From Schizochytrium sp. TIO01 (lineage: Eukaryota > Sar > Bigyra > Thraustochytrida > Thraustochytriidae), in NCBI GenBank assembly GCA_004764695.1, contig SMSO01000034.1, positions 265,501 through 329,500 of the forward strand: a stretch of 64,000 nucleotides of DNA, given 5' to 3'. Positions 10,001 to 18,256 of the stretch are shown here, piece by piece. Numbering within the stretch: the first letter of the stretch is position 1; every line of letters begins with the position of its first letter. The notes beneath the pieces are model-generated. The model did not search any database and had not been told where the DNA came from. It worked only from the letters and a program-made list of their open reading frames with translations. A program made the translations under genes and the position numbers.

Positions 10001-12567
10001 TTGACGAGGGAGTTTATCGTGAGGTGGTGGCTGAATGGTTGGTGAATTAAATACGAAGGTAAACCTTTTATCTCAATCATTCTGGAACGATTGTATTTAG
10101 CAACCACTTTGGTGAGTAGCGCGTCAGCACGAACAATACCAATGGTAGCACTTGCAACAGCCTGGTTCAACATACGATGGAACACCTCATTTGCATTAGT
10201 ACCTCTATTTCCCACAAGATGATTTTTGCCATTGATTTTAGTCTGTAGAACGAGACCTGGAGGGTCGCTCAAGCAGCCCTTATGAACATGTTCAAAAAGG
10301 CCTGCAATATACTTGTCTAGGCCAACCCCTGTGGCGGTCTTAGATAAAAATAATCCATGCCGAAACCCATTTGGATAGGGTCCGAAATGTTCTACACAAG
10401 CGTTACCAGATCTTGGTTTGCAACGCTCTCGTACGCGATGAAGCAGGTCAGCACTGAGATCCATCTTCGAGTTCATAATATAGTGAGTCTTAAAAACTTC
10501 CATGATGCGCTTATATAGAACCTCTGGTTGTGGGATTCGGGTTTCAACAGCTTGATTGATAAGCCGATCTTTTGTGAAGTTGCTCTTACTCTTATGTTCC
10601 TGTTGAACCTGCTTCACTCGCTTGTGGTCGCGCTGAAGAACAGCGTTTGCTAATGCAGTCATGAATGCAGTACGAGGTGCTCGGCTTTCGTTGCTGCTTT
10701 TCACCATTATTTGCTCCCAACGCTTGAGCCAGTGAAACAAATCGAGCTTGATGGGGACTCCCTTGAAAATTTGTGATAGGCATTTATTTAATTTTCCACA
10801 ACATGTATCTGTCCAAATACATTCAGGCCGGTAATCCCGACCATGCATTTCCTGGCGTAGCTTGACGAATCGTCCTAAAGCTTCTCTTATTTCCCTCTCG
10901 TTCTCACTGTTCGCCAACCCACAATAGAATATAATCTGGTTGTGTTCGTTACTGATTGTGAGTAGGGCTTGATATGGCTGGTATATCCTAAAGGATTTGT
11001 CTTGGTCTTGGAATCGAAGTTTACAGCGCTCGGGAAACCGGAACGTGCAATCGATAGCGATATACCTGGCGCTGTATGACGCAATTTCGCGAAGCAAAGG
11101 TCTTGCCTCTCCTTTAAACTGGTCAATACATAATTCGTCGAGAAATTTGGAGCTTAATCGATATCCGTTGTACTCCATGTCGAAGTTGCCAAAATTTTCA
11201 GGAGCCGTGATTGATTTCTCTTGCGTTTCTTCTTCATTTGAGCACGATGCTGATTGATTTGTCTGGTCGACCTGTTTGCTCGCTTGCTCAGCTGCTTGCT
11301 CGGCAGATTCTTTATTGATCTTGTCTCGGGCAAGTCGCTCGTTGCGCTGCTGGATAACCATTCGAGCATACTCCACGCTCAGTAAGTCCTTTTCTCGGAG
11401 TATCTGGTTGATTGTAGTCTCCAAAAGTTCTTTCCAACCCTCTATAACCCTCGTTCGGTCCCTCTCACGTCGAGCAGTGCTGAGTTGCTTGATTTTCTCG
11501 CCGTTTTTTGTATCTAGGATGTTCTTAAGCTCATGGAAGACATCAACAACTGTAGAGATATTGAGAGCAGACTTTAGGATTTTAATCTTTTTTTCTCCCA
11601 AACTCTTGATTTGCTTTAAATCAAATTCCAGTAATTCACGAGCAGCCGTCTCCTTTCTCAAAACCTCAGCAGAACATTTTTCGGGCTGGAATTGAATCTT
11701 AGATTTGAGCGTATTTGTCGAGTTCACTGCTTGCTTTTGAAAAAAACTTGGGATTGTATTGGGGCCAGCTTCATCGAAGCGCCGAGTGTGTTCTCCTAAG
11801 CTTGATGCATAGTAAAAGTACTCTAGACGATTATGGTTCCGTACCTGAGCCTCATTGAAAGCATCTGCAGCCCACGCGGGACTTTTCAACCACAATTGGC
11901 TGAGACGTTGGCTAACCTCTGTTTCAATCCCGTGGCGTGGGGTTAAGGTCAGGCCAAAGCGTATCCGTACGTCAGCAGGGCACAAACGAAGAACATCCTC
12001 ACTTGTATTGCGAAACTCTTTATTGCACTTTTTACATTTATACTTTCGAGCCACGAGAAACCAATTTGCAGTCGCACCAGCAATCTCTCGGTAATTTGGT
12101 GCCCAGAAGCCATCGTCACCAGAGACGCTGACAAGAGGTTCACCCAAATGCGCTTTTTGGTTGCAGTATGGACATGGCATGCGATTGTTCATCGACGCAT
12201 ACATTTTTGCTGGATGCCATAACCCAACGCTGCGCTGGTGAAAGTACTCTGGTGCAATTTGTTGACCTCTTTTTACTTTCGGCAGTTTGGGTTTCTGGAG
12301 CCAAGTGATTGTCCCATCAGGAACAATGTCGTACAGGGACTGGCATGTTTTGATATCCATTTTATCAAGTGTGTCTTTGCAGCTGTCGATAAATTTTTGT
12401 TGGATTAAGGTGATCGTAGTCTCGCGCTTCTCCTCATCTACATTAGCGCTTTCATTTAAGCCTTCCAGATCCTTTCTGATATCCTCATGACTCAAGGATT
12501 CCTGATCATTGTCCCCGGGAGTGGCTGTCGCCTGGCGAAGCTTGCAACGTGATGAAAATTGCATCAT
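7033..12567 (-). CDS. DDE transposase fused to C-terminal Ulp1-like (C48) cysteine protease
   Basis: The protein has 1,844 residues and starts at an ATG doublet (MMQFSS). A zinc-binding head has CPYC at 132-135 and CKKC at 178-181, around a GFWAPNYREIAG stretch. It resembles zinc domains found ahead of transposases in large protist and fungal elements. A charged coiled-coil-like region (300-450) follows. The transposase core shows AIDCTF (D506), IWTDTC (D587), then LDLFHWLKRW, and RGTNANEVFHR (E794) as the likely third acidic residue. The C-terminal domain carries a protease triad: H1675 in GSHWQLL, D1692 in FYDPL, and C1734 in NGVDCGYH, with Q1728 as the oxyanion-hole residue. Such domains cleave SUMO or ubiquitin-like modifiers in their cellular relatives. 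Both activities look intact by motif. The gene lies inside matched inverted repeats and should supply transposition of this element. Confidence 0.92.
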   Translation of the reverse strand: MMQFSSRCKLRQATATPGDNDQESLSHEDIRKDLEGLNESANVDEEKRETTITLIQQKFIDSCKDTLDKMDIKTCQSLYDIVPDGTITWLQKPKLPKVKRGQQIAPEYFHQRSVGLWHPAKMYASMNNRMPCPYCNQKAHLGEPLVSVSGDDGFWAPNYREIAGATANWFLVARKYKCKKCNKEFRNTSEDVLRLCPADVRIRFGLTLTPRHGIETEVSQRLSQLWLKSPAWAADAFNEAQVRNHNRLEYFYYASSLGEHTRRFDEAGPNTIPSFFQKQAVNSTNTLKSKIQFQPEKCSAEVLRKETAARELLEFDLKQIKSLGEKKIKILKSALNISTVVDVFHELKNILDTKNGEKIKQLSTARRERDRTRVIEGWKELLETTINQILREKDLLSVEYARMVIQQRNERLARDKINKESAEQAAEQASKQVDQTNQSASCSNEEETQEKSITAPENFGNFDMEYNGYRLSSKFLDELCIDQFKGEARPLLREIASYSARYIAIDCTFRFPERCKLRFQDQDKSFRIYQPYQALLTISNEHNQIIFYCGLANSENEREIREALGRFVKLRQEMHGRDYRPECIWTDTCCGKLNKCLSQIFKGVPIKLDLFHWLKRWEQIMVKSSNESRAPRTAFMTALANAVLQRDHKRVKQVQQEHKSKSNFTKDRLINQAVETRIPQPEVLYKRIMEVFKTHYIMNSKMDLSADLLHRVRERCKPRSGNACVEHFGPYPNGFRHGLFLSKTATGVGLDKYIAGLFEHVHKGCLSDPPGLVLQTKINGKNHLVGNRGTNANEVFHRMLNQAVASATIGIVRADALLTKVVAKYNRSRMIEIKGLPSYLIHQPFSHHLTINSLVNDAFNGKIEHNELPYPDARLPLCVSHDLHMGFSMMPSVGSVLESNHIMRTRATVVPIFFDSTENSTLAHAVEQAIAVIFAFAKALARPEHKRKAISYLQKVLRKLTGGGVPTETDRSVLDEAGIDKKLKDHISLRLIAMNILVNGSLFTKGENGDKPEPQGDIGVQRVLSTCVEILEDCISTDSDSEEFKERIKISCVQLEPPEHEDDPISELVVGSSNADIHLHIGCSVRKNITNLPKAQLASAPRVKKGLFPAEEARPDRTRWIAFCEDPLPNRSGTSLTDDVSWERVLSENSGDDAEQTVECRKKQQQVLSASYTTCGIKGSGWARPRPKDLIGASTPCPFKMKGKPEQQDKVEQDFYLYLLKTKNFNRKAAPILSNSFESFAQLWNRYACPAGDLDGLFLPKLDSVQISHPGDLREYLKPKTAFLLRQYADFLNQRDSISAKNRKLMLASKLEHMTEPLVDVPVTADGALVHPLHLLESIRELDYSTRCNLEANIINEELLSRHPSLERFDTAELRSIMTKNFPLAPQQTFFQFKHLKSKRKSIWRAPENLSKCKYCQSCYAPREGHPTPFGAECKLQTCEATISALDSLPPTDFFGSEKRRAQAIAPKEHTVDVPKVGNVRGVKMQPRQGGPVRTFNSKCTAFWKASAKVFSLLKSSISPKHSVFTSGKHFVHSNNITMNHTFLEFGMCQRLFLDSHGNLPCSESTNPESFGEPLSWMQGDAMDAWCATCCEENRVMKPAERKKCHGTAFVPSTALQFLTSSVDDRHDLFISSVCNAIANATPRGHFQKDSSSTRSIYIPDVIEYVMLPFCTGSHWQLLYFNQRQARVVFYDPLSTLHEPSHVMKVFGDAIRLFGAEDWEIEIRRGNQKNGVDCGYHVSTLMYTLWRGDVAEEVAHQEIQDEHMNEVYRRAFAMDIVRGIWRVYNISYLQVYWAARSDARGSTHLNLILAAIKNPNQAMSSQSQAQAPQISATEFSSQVAVTVS

Positions 12568-13060
12568 TTTCGTGTTTGATGTTTACCTCGTTGTTGAGTT
12601 TCGCTACCTCAAAGTATCATTTAATATGCCCTGATCATCCAGTGAATATTTCCAAGTCTCTTTGCACATGTATTCGAGCCCAAGGAATACGAGCTTAACC
12701 ACCATCAAAGTCCAGTATTAAATTGCATCAGTGAAACGTCGGCGTAGTATTCGTTGAGGTGGATGTGCCAGTTTACCAGAAATATGTAACATCCTTGTGA
12801 GGAGACCCAGTGGTGATACACTTAATTATTTTCAGTGGAATTAGAGGAAGATTATCACTGAGTGTTCTTGCTAAAACCAGTAACAAAATTCATAAAGAGT
12901 TTTAAATTAAAAGCTAAATGTCATGCCGCGTCCCACAGTTAAAGCCATATATCTTATAAAATGCATATCAAAAAACTCGCCAACACAATGATTTTGTGAG
13001 GAAAAGTAGAATTTCCCCCCAGATTTTCGCCTGTTCTCTCCTATGTTCTCTCCCCCCCCC
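12568..13060. promoter_or_regulatory. Transposon 5' non-coding region, likely promoter of the transposase gene
   Basis: About 490 bp lies between the transposase ATG and the right inverted repeat. It is AT-rich with homopolymer C and T runs at its outer edge (about 13,050-13,075). No other reading frame of note. By position it must contain the promoter and 5' untranslated region; no specific element is identified. Confidence 0.5.
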
Positions 13061-13103
13061 GCGAGTTTTTTTTTTGAGCTCACGTCAGCATGGCAGATGA
13101 GCC
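13061..13103. repeat. Right terminal inverted repeat
   Basis: Complement of the left end. GCGAG plus a T run (13061-13075) mirrors the inner left part, and GTCAGCATGGCAGATGAGCC (13084-13103) mirrors the outer 20 bp. Confidence 0.9.
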
Positions 13104-13111
13104 ATAAGTCT
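13104..13111. repeat. Target-site duplication, right copy
   Basis: ATAAGTCT, identical to 6860-6867 and directly adjacent to the right inverted repeat. Confidence 0.9.
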
Positions 13112-13300
13112 TATGTGATTAGTATAGTACATAGTTATTCTTAGGCACTTAATATGGTACATAAGTACTCCTATGTACCTAGTGGTTTGCATAAGTGCTC
13201 TTATGTACTTAGTATCGTACATAGCTATTCTTATTACGTTCTTTTAAGAGTACATAAGTACTCTTATATGATTAGTAGCGTACATATCTACCTACCTACG
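13112..13300. repeat. Host satellite array, right part
   Basis: Continues the array seen at 6755-6867, with unit starts (GTACATAAGTACT) at about 13157 and 13250. With the transposon removed, the spacing between units is about 73-93 bp. The unit at about 13,180-13,215 contains AGTGGTTTGCATAAGTG followed by CTTATGTACTTAGTAT. This is the natural uninterrupted counterpart of the insertion site. Confidence 0.8.
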
Positions 13301-14520
13301 AGCAAACAGTAATGCAAGTCCGAGCCGCAAGCACTTGAAGACCGTCGAGAACATACCAGAAAATAATCTCTCAAAGAACCAGCGTGTTGAGGTTTCCCTA
13401 CCTCAAGGGTATGATTGAACTACCAATATCACAGATCCATTACTACTAAGTTCAAATAACCAGTCTTCCACAGAAAAAATAATTAATTCGAAGTACACGA
13501 CGTTTTCTTTGACCCAATACTACCTTGGTCAATCATTTCCCATGCACTGACTTTTAAAATATGAATCGGACAGGATTATGAATATCATTTGTATGCAATG
13601 CTCATCCTAGCGCCTTGGAGTACATCGAGGGATTTAGCCCAAGACTTTCAAAAACATTGGGGCTCTTCTGATGCGATAGGTCAACATTCAAGCCAAAACA
13701 TTCTTATGGTAGTATCGCTCTGCTAATCTCTGTCTGGGTGACGCCATTACTGAAGGTGGCCATCAGAAATAAGAAAACAATCAGGGCTGTGAAAATTCAT
13801 GCAATGCTCCTATCTTTCATGCTATCATGATCAATTTCGGAAATCGTGTCCGCCAGCTTTTCATATAATCTCCACATGAAATCAGGGGTAACAGAGGTCT
13901 TGGTAGTAAACATTCCACACGAACATATTTTCCTTCTTTACCAACTCCTCCTTCATCAACATCGTCGCATCCAAATATTGATCGAACAGCTAGCGACTAT
14001 GTGCAGAGAAAATCCAAGTCCCATTCCTCTCAGGCAGGCGTGATTTCACACACCATAATAATCGTCATCATCTTGATAGACCATACATGAATAATGCCTT
14101 GCCGGTATGGGAGCCCTCATCCTTGTACTACTATCCTAGCAACAGTATTATTAGTGCTACAGCCGCTATGCATTGCCAGTCATTGGCGCTAAACGGAAAG
14201 GTGTGCGTTTGCGCGGTGTGCGAACCTTGGGCTGACCAAGATTGGGATTTGCTGGAGGTGAAATTGGGGCTCACCATTATTTGGGATGAGGAAATGTAAC
14301 AAAGGCGGGAGCGACTCTATTTGGGATCAGTTGTGAGAGAGGAGTGAGGACGATGAAATTAAATTTTATTTTTTATAGTTTATTTTATTTTAGAAAGAAA
14401 GAGGACAAAGAGTAAATGTATGATTGTTTTAGATTCAAGTACTTTTAATTAAATGAGCGAGTTTCTATGTTTAAAAATTGGAGAGAGGAGCTGGAGCACG
14501 GGGTTGTGATAGGGGAGCGC
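13301..14520. other. Intergenic region without a supported gene
   Basis: About 1.2 kb of mixed composition. Short frames at 13846-14043 and 14087-14299 show no domain or coherent composition, so I did not call them. No RNA gene seen. Confidence 0.4.
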
Positions 14521-15130
14521 CGGGTTGGCAAGCACCTTCGGCATGGAGGTCAGAGATGAGTGACGATGGTATCAGCGGTAGTAGAGTTGTTCTTTTTAGT
14601 TTTTGTTCAGAAATGAGCGACTTTAAATCAATGGTAACAAGGAATGCGAGTAATAAAATCTGGCGGTAGATTGCAAATGCAAGCGCGGAAGGGATCAGGA
14701 TGGAGGGTGAGTGGATTCAAGCGCGGTTTGTTTATTTTGCAGGTCAAGAATGAGTGACGATGATGTTGGCGCAATGGATGTAGTAGGTATGTGTACGTCC
14801 AAGAGTAAAAAGAAAAGTAAAATTAAAAAGTAAATCATTTGTGGTGAATGTGGAAATCTGTCTCGCTGGTGATTGTAGGAAGGCATTGGGGTGGAAGTAA
14901 ATTGCAGGCGCGTTTGATCTGCAGGTCAAAAATGAGTGACGATGGAGTTGGTGTAATTAATTAATGTATGTGTAAAAAGAAAAGTGAAAGTAAAAAGTAA
15001 GTCATTCGTTCGTGTTGAATGTGAAAGTTTGTCTCGTCGCTGGTGATTGCAGGAAGGCATTGGGGTGGAAGTAAATTGCAGGTGCGTTTGATCTGCAGGT
15101 CAAAAATGAGTGACGATGATGGTGGAGTTG
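14521..15130. repeat. Degenerate tandem repeat, unit about 175-190 bp
   Basis: The phrase AATGAGTGACGATG (or a close variant) recurs at about 14553, 14748, 14931 and 15105. The last two units share a longer context (GGAAGGCATTGGGGTGGAAG, then GCGTTTGATCTGCAGGTCAA). Each phrase is followed by a short tract such as AAAAAGAAAAGT. This looks like a duplicated non-coding or relic exon segment; no continuous frame runs across the units. Confidence 0.75.
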
Positions 15131-15588
15131 GTTCCAAAGTAAAAGGAAAGATGAAACAAAAAAAGTCACTCGTCATGAATGGGGAAAAAAATCACCTGTG
15201 GCAAGCGATTCGAGGCTCAATAGATAGAATGGAAGGCAACACCATGTACGTTTGGTATGATCGTGATGAAGCTGGATGCTGGATGATAAAACCACGCTTC
15301 TGGGTCTTCAAGTATTTCCTGTGGCGAAAGAGAAAAATAAAGTTGGCGGGTGACAACCGACAGGCGCGATGTAACGAAATAACTTTCCAATGCGGTTGAT
15401 GCGGGAGTCAGCTTGCAGTCTCGGTTGCACTGCACATCTTGTATTCCAAGAAAGGTATTCATACCTACATCGTCACGATTGTAGTTTTCATTTCATTTCA
15501 TTTTCTGAGGCTTTCGCAAAGAGTGACGAAACGATTTATCATGAGGCATCATGCATGTGAGGGGAAAATGTTGGTTAGTACTTTCATT
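15131..15588. other. Spacer without a supported gene
   Basis: A 118-codon frame (15043-15399) starts in the last tandem unit and has no recognisable domain. Nothing else seen before the microsatellite. Confidence 0.4.
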
Positions 15589-15822
15589 AAAATAAATAAA
15601 TAAATAAATAAATAAACAAACAAACAAACAAACAAACAAACAAACAAACAAACAAACAAACAAACAAACAAACAAACAAACAAACAAACAAACAAACAAA
15701 CAAACAAACAAACAAACAAACAAACAAACAAACAAACAAACAAACAAACAAACAAACAAACAAACAAACAAACAAACAAACAAACAAACAAACAAACAAA
15801 CAAACAAACAAACAAACAAACA
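15589..15822. repeat. Long tetranucleotide microsatellite, (AAAT)n then (CAAA)n
   Basis: About 26 bp of AAAT repeats lead into roughly 205 bp of uninterrupted CAAA repeats (about 51 copies). The purity over more than 200 bp implies recent expansion. All reading frames of the complementary strand through it are repeat artefacts (Phe-Val-Cys-Leu). Confidence 0.98.
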
Positions 15823-18160
15823 TTTTTTTCTTTCACGGTCTTAAATCACAAGCTCCATTAGAGATCGGCTTCATCCCAAAGTCTTTAATTACCGCAGCAT
15901 TCCATCTCCCACAACAGCCTTTCGTCTCGCTGCCTGCGTCTCCATCACATCGTTCATCATTTTCCTATTTCCCTAGACCCTCACATTTAGCCCAGCAAAT
16001 CCGGCCAACATCTCTTCTTCGCGCTGCCAGCCGCTCGATCCTGCCTCTCTCCCGACCTCCTTCACCATCCCCAAACCCCGCTTTAGCGCAAACCAAACCT
16101 CAAAACTCCACCCACACCTCTTTCAACCGCCCGCATTTCCCTCTCCAAATCCAACTTCGTCCACATTCATCGCTCTCCCAATCAATCAATCAATCAACCA
16201 AATCAACCAAATCAAACCAAAGTCAATCTTCGATGGATATCCGCTCCTTTACCCTAATACAGCCGGGCCAGCGGGACGTCTTATGCCCGTCTCCACTGCG
16301 CCGCCTCCCATATTGCGCAATACAATGTGGGGCTCGCGAGGTCCACCCGTTCTCGGGGCCAGCTTGGCGCGGCTTCCCCGCGTGCCCTTGGAAACCACCG
16401 CACTTCCGAGTGGCGTTGGGCTCAGCACGCTTCGGCGCCGAGGCTTAATTCCAAGTGCACTCCCTCCCTCAGGGGCTGACTTTCTTGGTTTGTTTGTTTA
16501 TTTGTGTACGCATTTCTTGGTCTTCGACGAAATCGCTTAACCTGCGCTGCTTCGTTGTCGCACGTTTTCGAAAGGTACGCAAACCTGATTGAGTGATTCT
16601 CAGCTTCGTTTGAAAGAAACTGCTCATTATTACCTTTCGAAGTCTTGGGAGAAACTTTATTATTATTACTACTTTCGTTTAAAATTTTCATTTTCACACT
16701 TTTTTTTGTTGTTGGTAGTTTTTACTTTTGATAAAATATAATAAAATAAAATAACATTAAAATGAAAAAAGGAAAAAGGAGAATGGTCATCATAATGCTG
16801 AATCAGCTGAAGATCACGAACGAGACCAAGAAGAAAAAGCACATTTCAAGCCCCCGAGCCGCCGCCCAGTCAGAGCGTCTGGCGCGTAGCAGCCTGCTCT
16901 TGCCCTTCCTCCCCAAGAACCTCAGAGCCGCGCTCCTCAAAGTACCCTTCTAATAACTCCAACATCAACTCCAACTTCATCTTCAACTTCAAGTTCACGG
17001 CCATTTCCCATTGCACTGCTGCATTACATTAGTCCTACCGTTATGCCCATCTGGCCGCCTCTAGCGCACCCTCTAAATCGCTCATTTCTTGCTTGCTTGC
17101 AACCTATTTCTCAAACTATCATCGTGACGTCGAGCCAATGTCGCAGCGCGGTTGCAGTTCGTGGCAACGCAGGTGGCTATGTTCAAGTGCACCTCCTCTG
17201 CAGCGGCGCCGGAATGAGTGACTGATTGATTGACTGACTGATTGATTGATTGATTGATGGAACGAGTGCTTGAGTGTGCTGTGTCACCGCCATCGACGTC
17301 GCACTTTTTATTGTCTCCCTCACTGAGAGAGCTTCAATATGGCGAGTCATCGACTCCAACTTTTAAAACCCCATTCGCTTTCAGTTATTTTCACATAATA
17401 AATTATATTAACAAAAAACATTCTTTTATAAAGCTATTGGTTAAATTAGCAATAAAATAACAACAAACGATCAGGAACATAGAAATCACAGAAATCATTG
17501 GAAAAGGTGATCAATCATTCATTGATTCATTGATTGATTCATTCATTTCTTCTTTACCGCCTAGGACCTCCTATCACTTACTACCCAATACTCAGCCACA
17601 GCCGTTCTCTGCCTCTTTGTGTTGGCTGGCCTACAGAACCAGCGCTTCCATCAGGAACGGGCGTCTTTCCTCCTCCAGCCTGCCGCCAGGCCTCAACCGA
17701 GGGCTCTCCGCAGGCCGTCTTTATCGTTCTTCTCCCTCTGCCTCTGCCTCTCCCGCCGCCTTCGAAGCCTCCATGGCATTCCTTCATTCTCTCAGTTTCT
17801 CCAATCAATCAATCATTCATTCTGCGCTTTCTCTCTCTCTCTCTCTCTCTCTCACCTGTGAGCTAGGCGGTCCGCTAGCCAGTGCTACCCATAGCAGTCA
17901 GCTACGCCGGTATAGCCAAAGGCTGCTGCTGCTTTTATCTAAGGCCCATGAGGGCTCGAGAATTGCTCTCTGAGGCGAAGGGGTTTCCGGCGACGTTCTT
18001 GGCGATGCCTTCGTCGTCGTTGGAGTCGCTGATAGGGAGAGCAAGCGTCAGCAGAGGCGTCGTCGCGCGGCTTCGTAGGCGCCGGGACCAGAAAGCGAAG
18101 GCGAAAGTGCAGGCGGCTTGATCAATGAATCAGTCAATCAATCAATCTTGAGGGGCCTGA

Positions 18161-18200
18161 AAGAACTGGAAAGAACTGGAAAGAACTGGAGCTCATTGAG

Positions 18201-18255
<55 letters not shown>

Positions 18256-18256
18256 A
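18161..18256. repeat. Compound simple repeat: AAGAACTGGA x3 and (GAAA)n
   Basis: Three perfect 10-bp units at 18161-18190 are followed closely by about 58 bp of GAAA repeats (18198-18256). Confidence 0.95.

Larger units (their letters stand above)
6868..13103 (-). mobile_element. Complete DNA transposon with transposase-Ulp1 gene, 6,236 bp
   Basis: The ends are inverted copies of GGCTCRTCTGCCATGCTGAC (6868-6887; complement at 13084-13103), with 19 of 20 positions matching. Both are followed inward by an A-rich tract and CTCGCG (to about 6923; from about 13061). Both ends abut a perfect 8-bp duplication. The single gene runs on the minus strand and fills 5.5 kb. About 165 bp of non-coding sequence lies at its 3' side and 515 bp at its 5' side. 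The intact reading frame, matching ends and exact duplication suggest a recent insertion that may still be competent. Transposase plus Ulp1-like protease and an 8-bp duplication point to the KDZ group, with Mutator-like as the alternative. Confidence 0.9.

Noticed and set aside
13104-13300. Outer palindromic repeats as part of the transposon ends
   Set aside because: The 8-bp target duplication directly abuts the inner inverted repeats and the outer units match an uninterrupted satellite unit.
15493-15836. Three overlapping minus-strand frames rich in Phe-Val-Cys-Leu
   Set aside because: Translation of the TTTG/CAAA microsatellite; a tetranucleotide tract is open in several frames.
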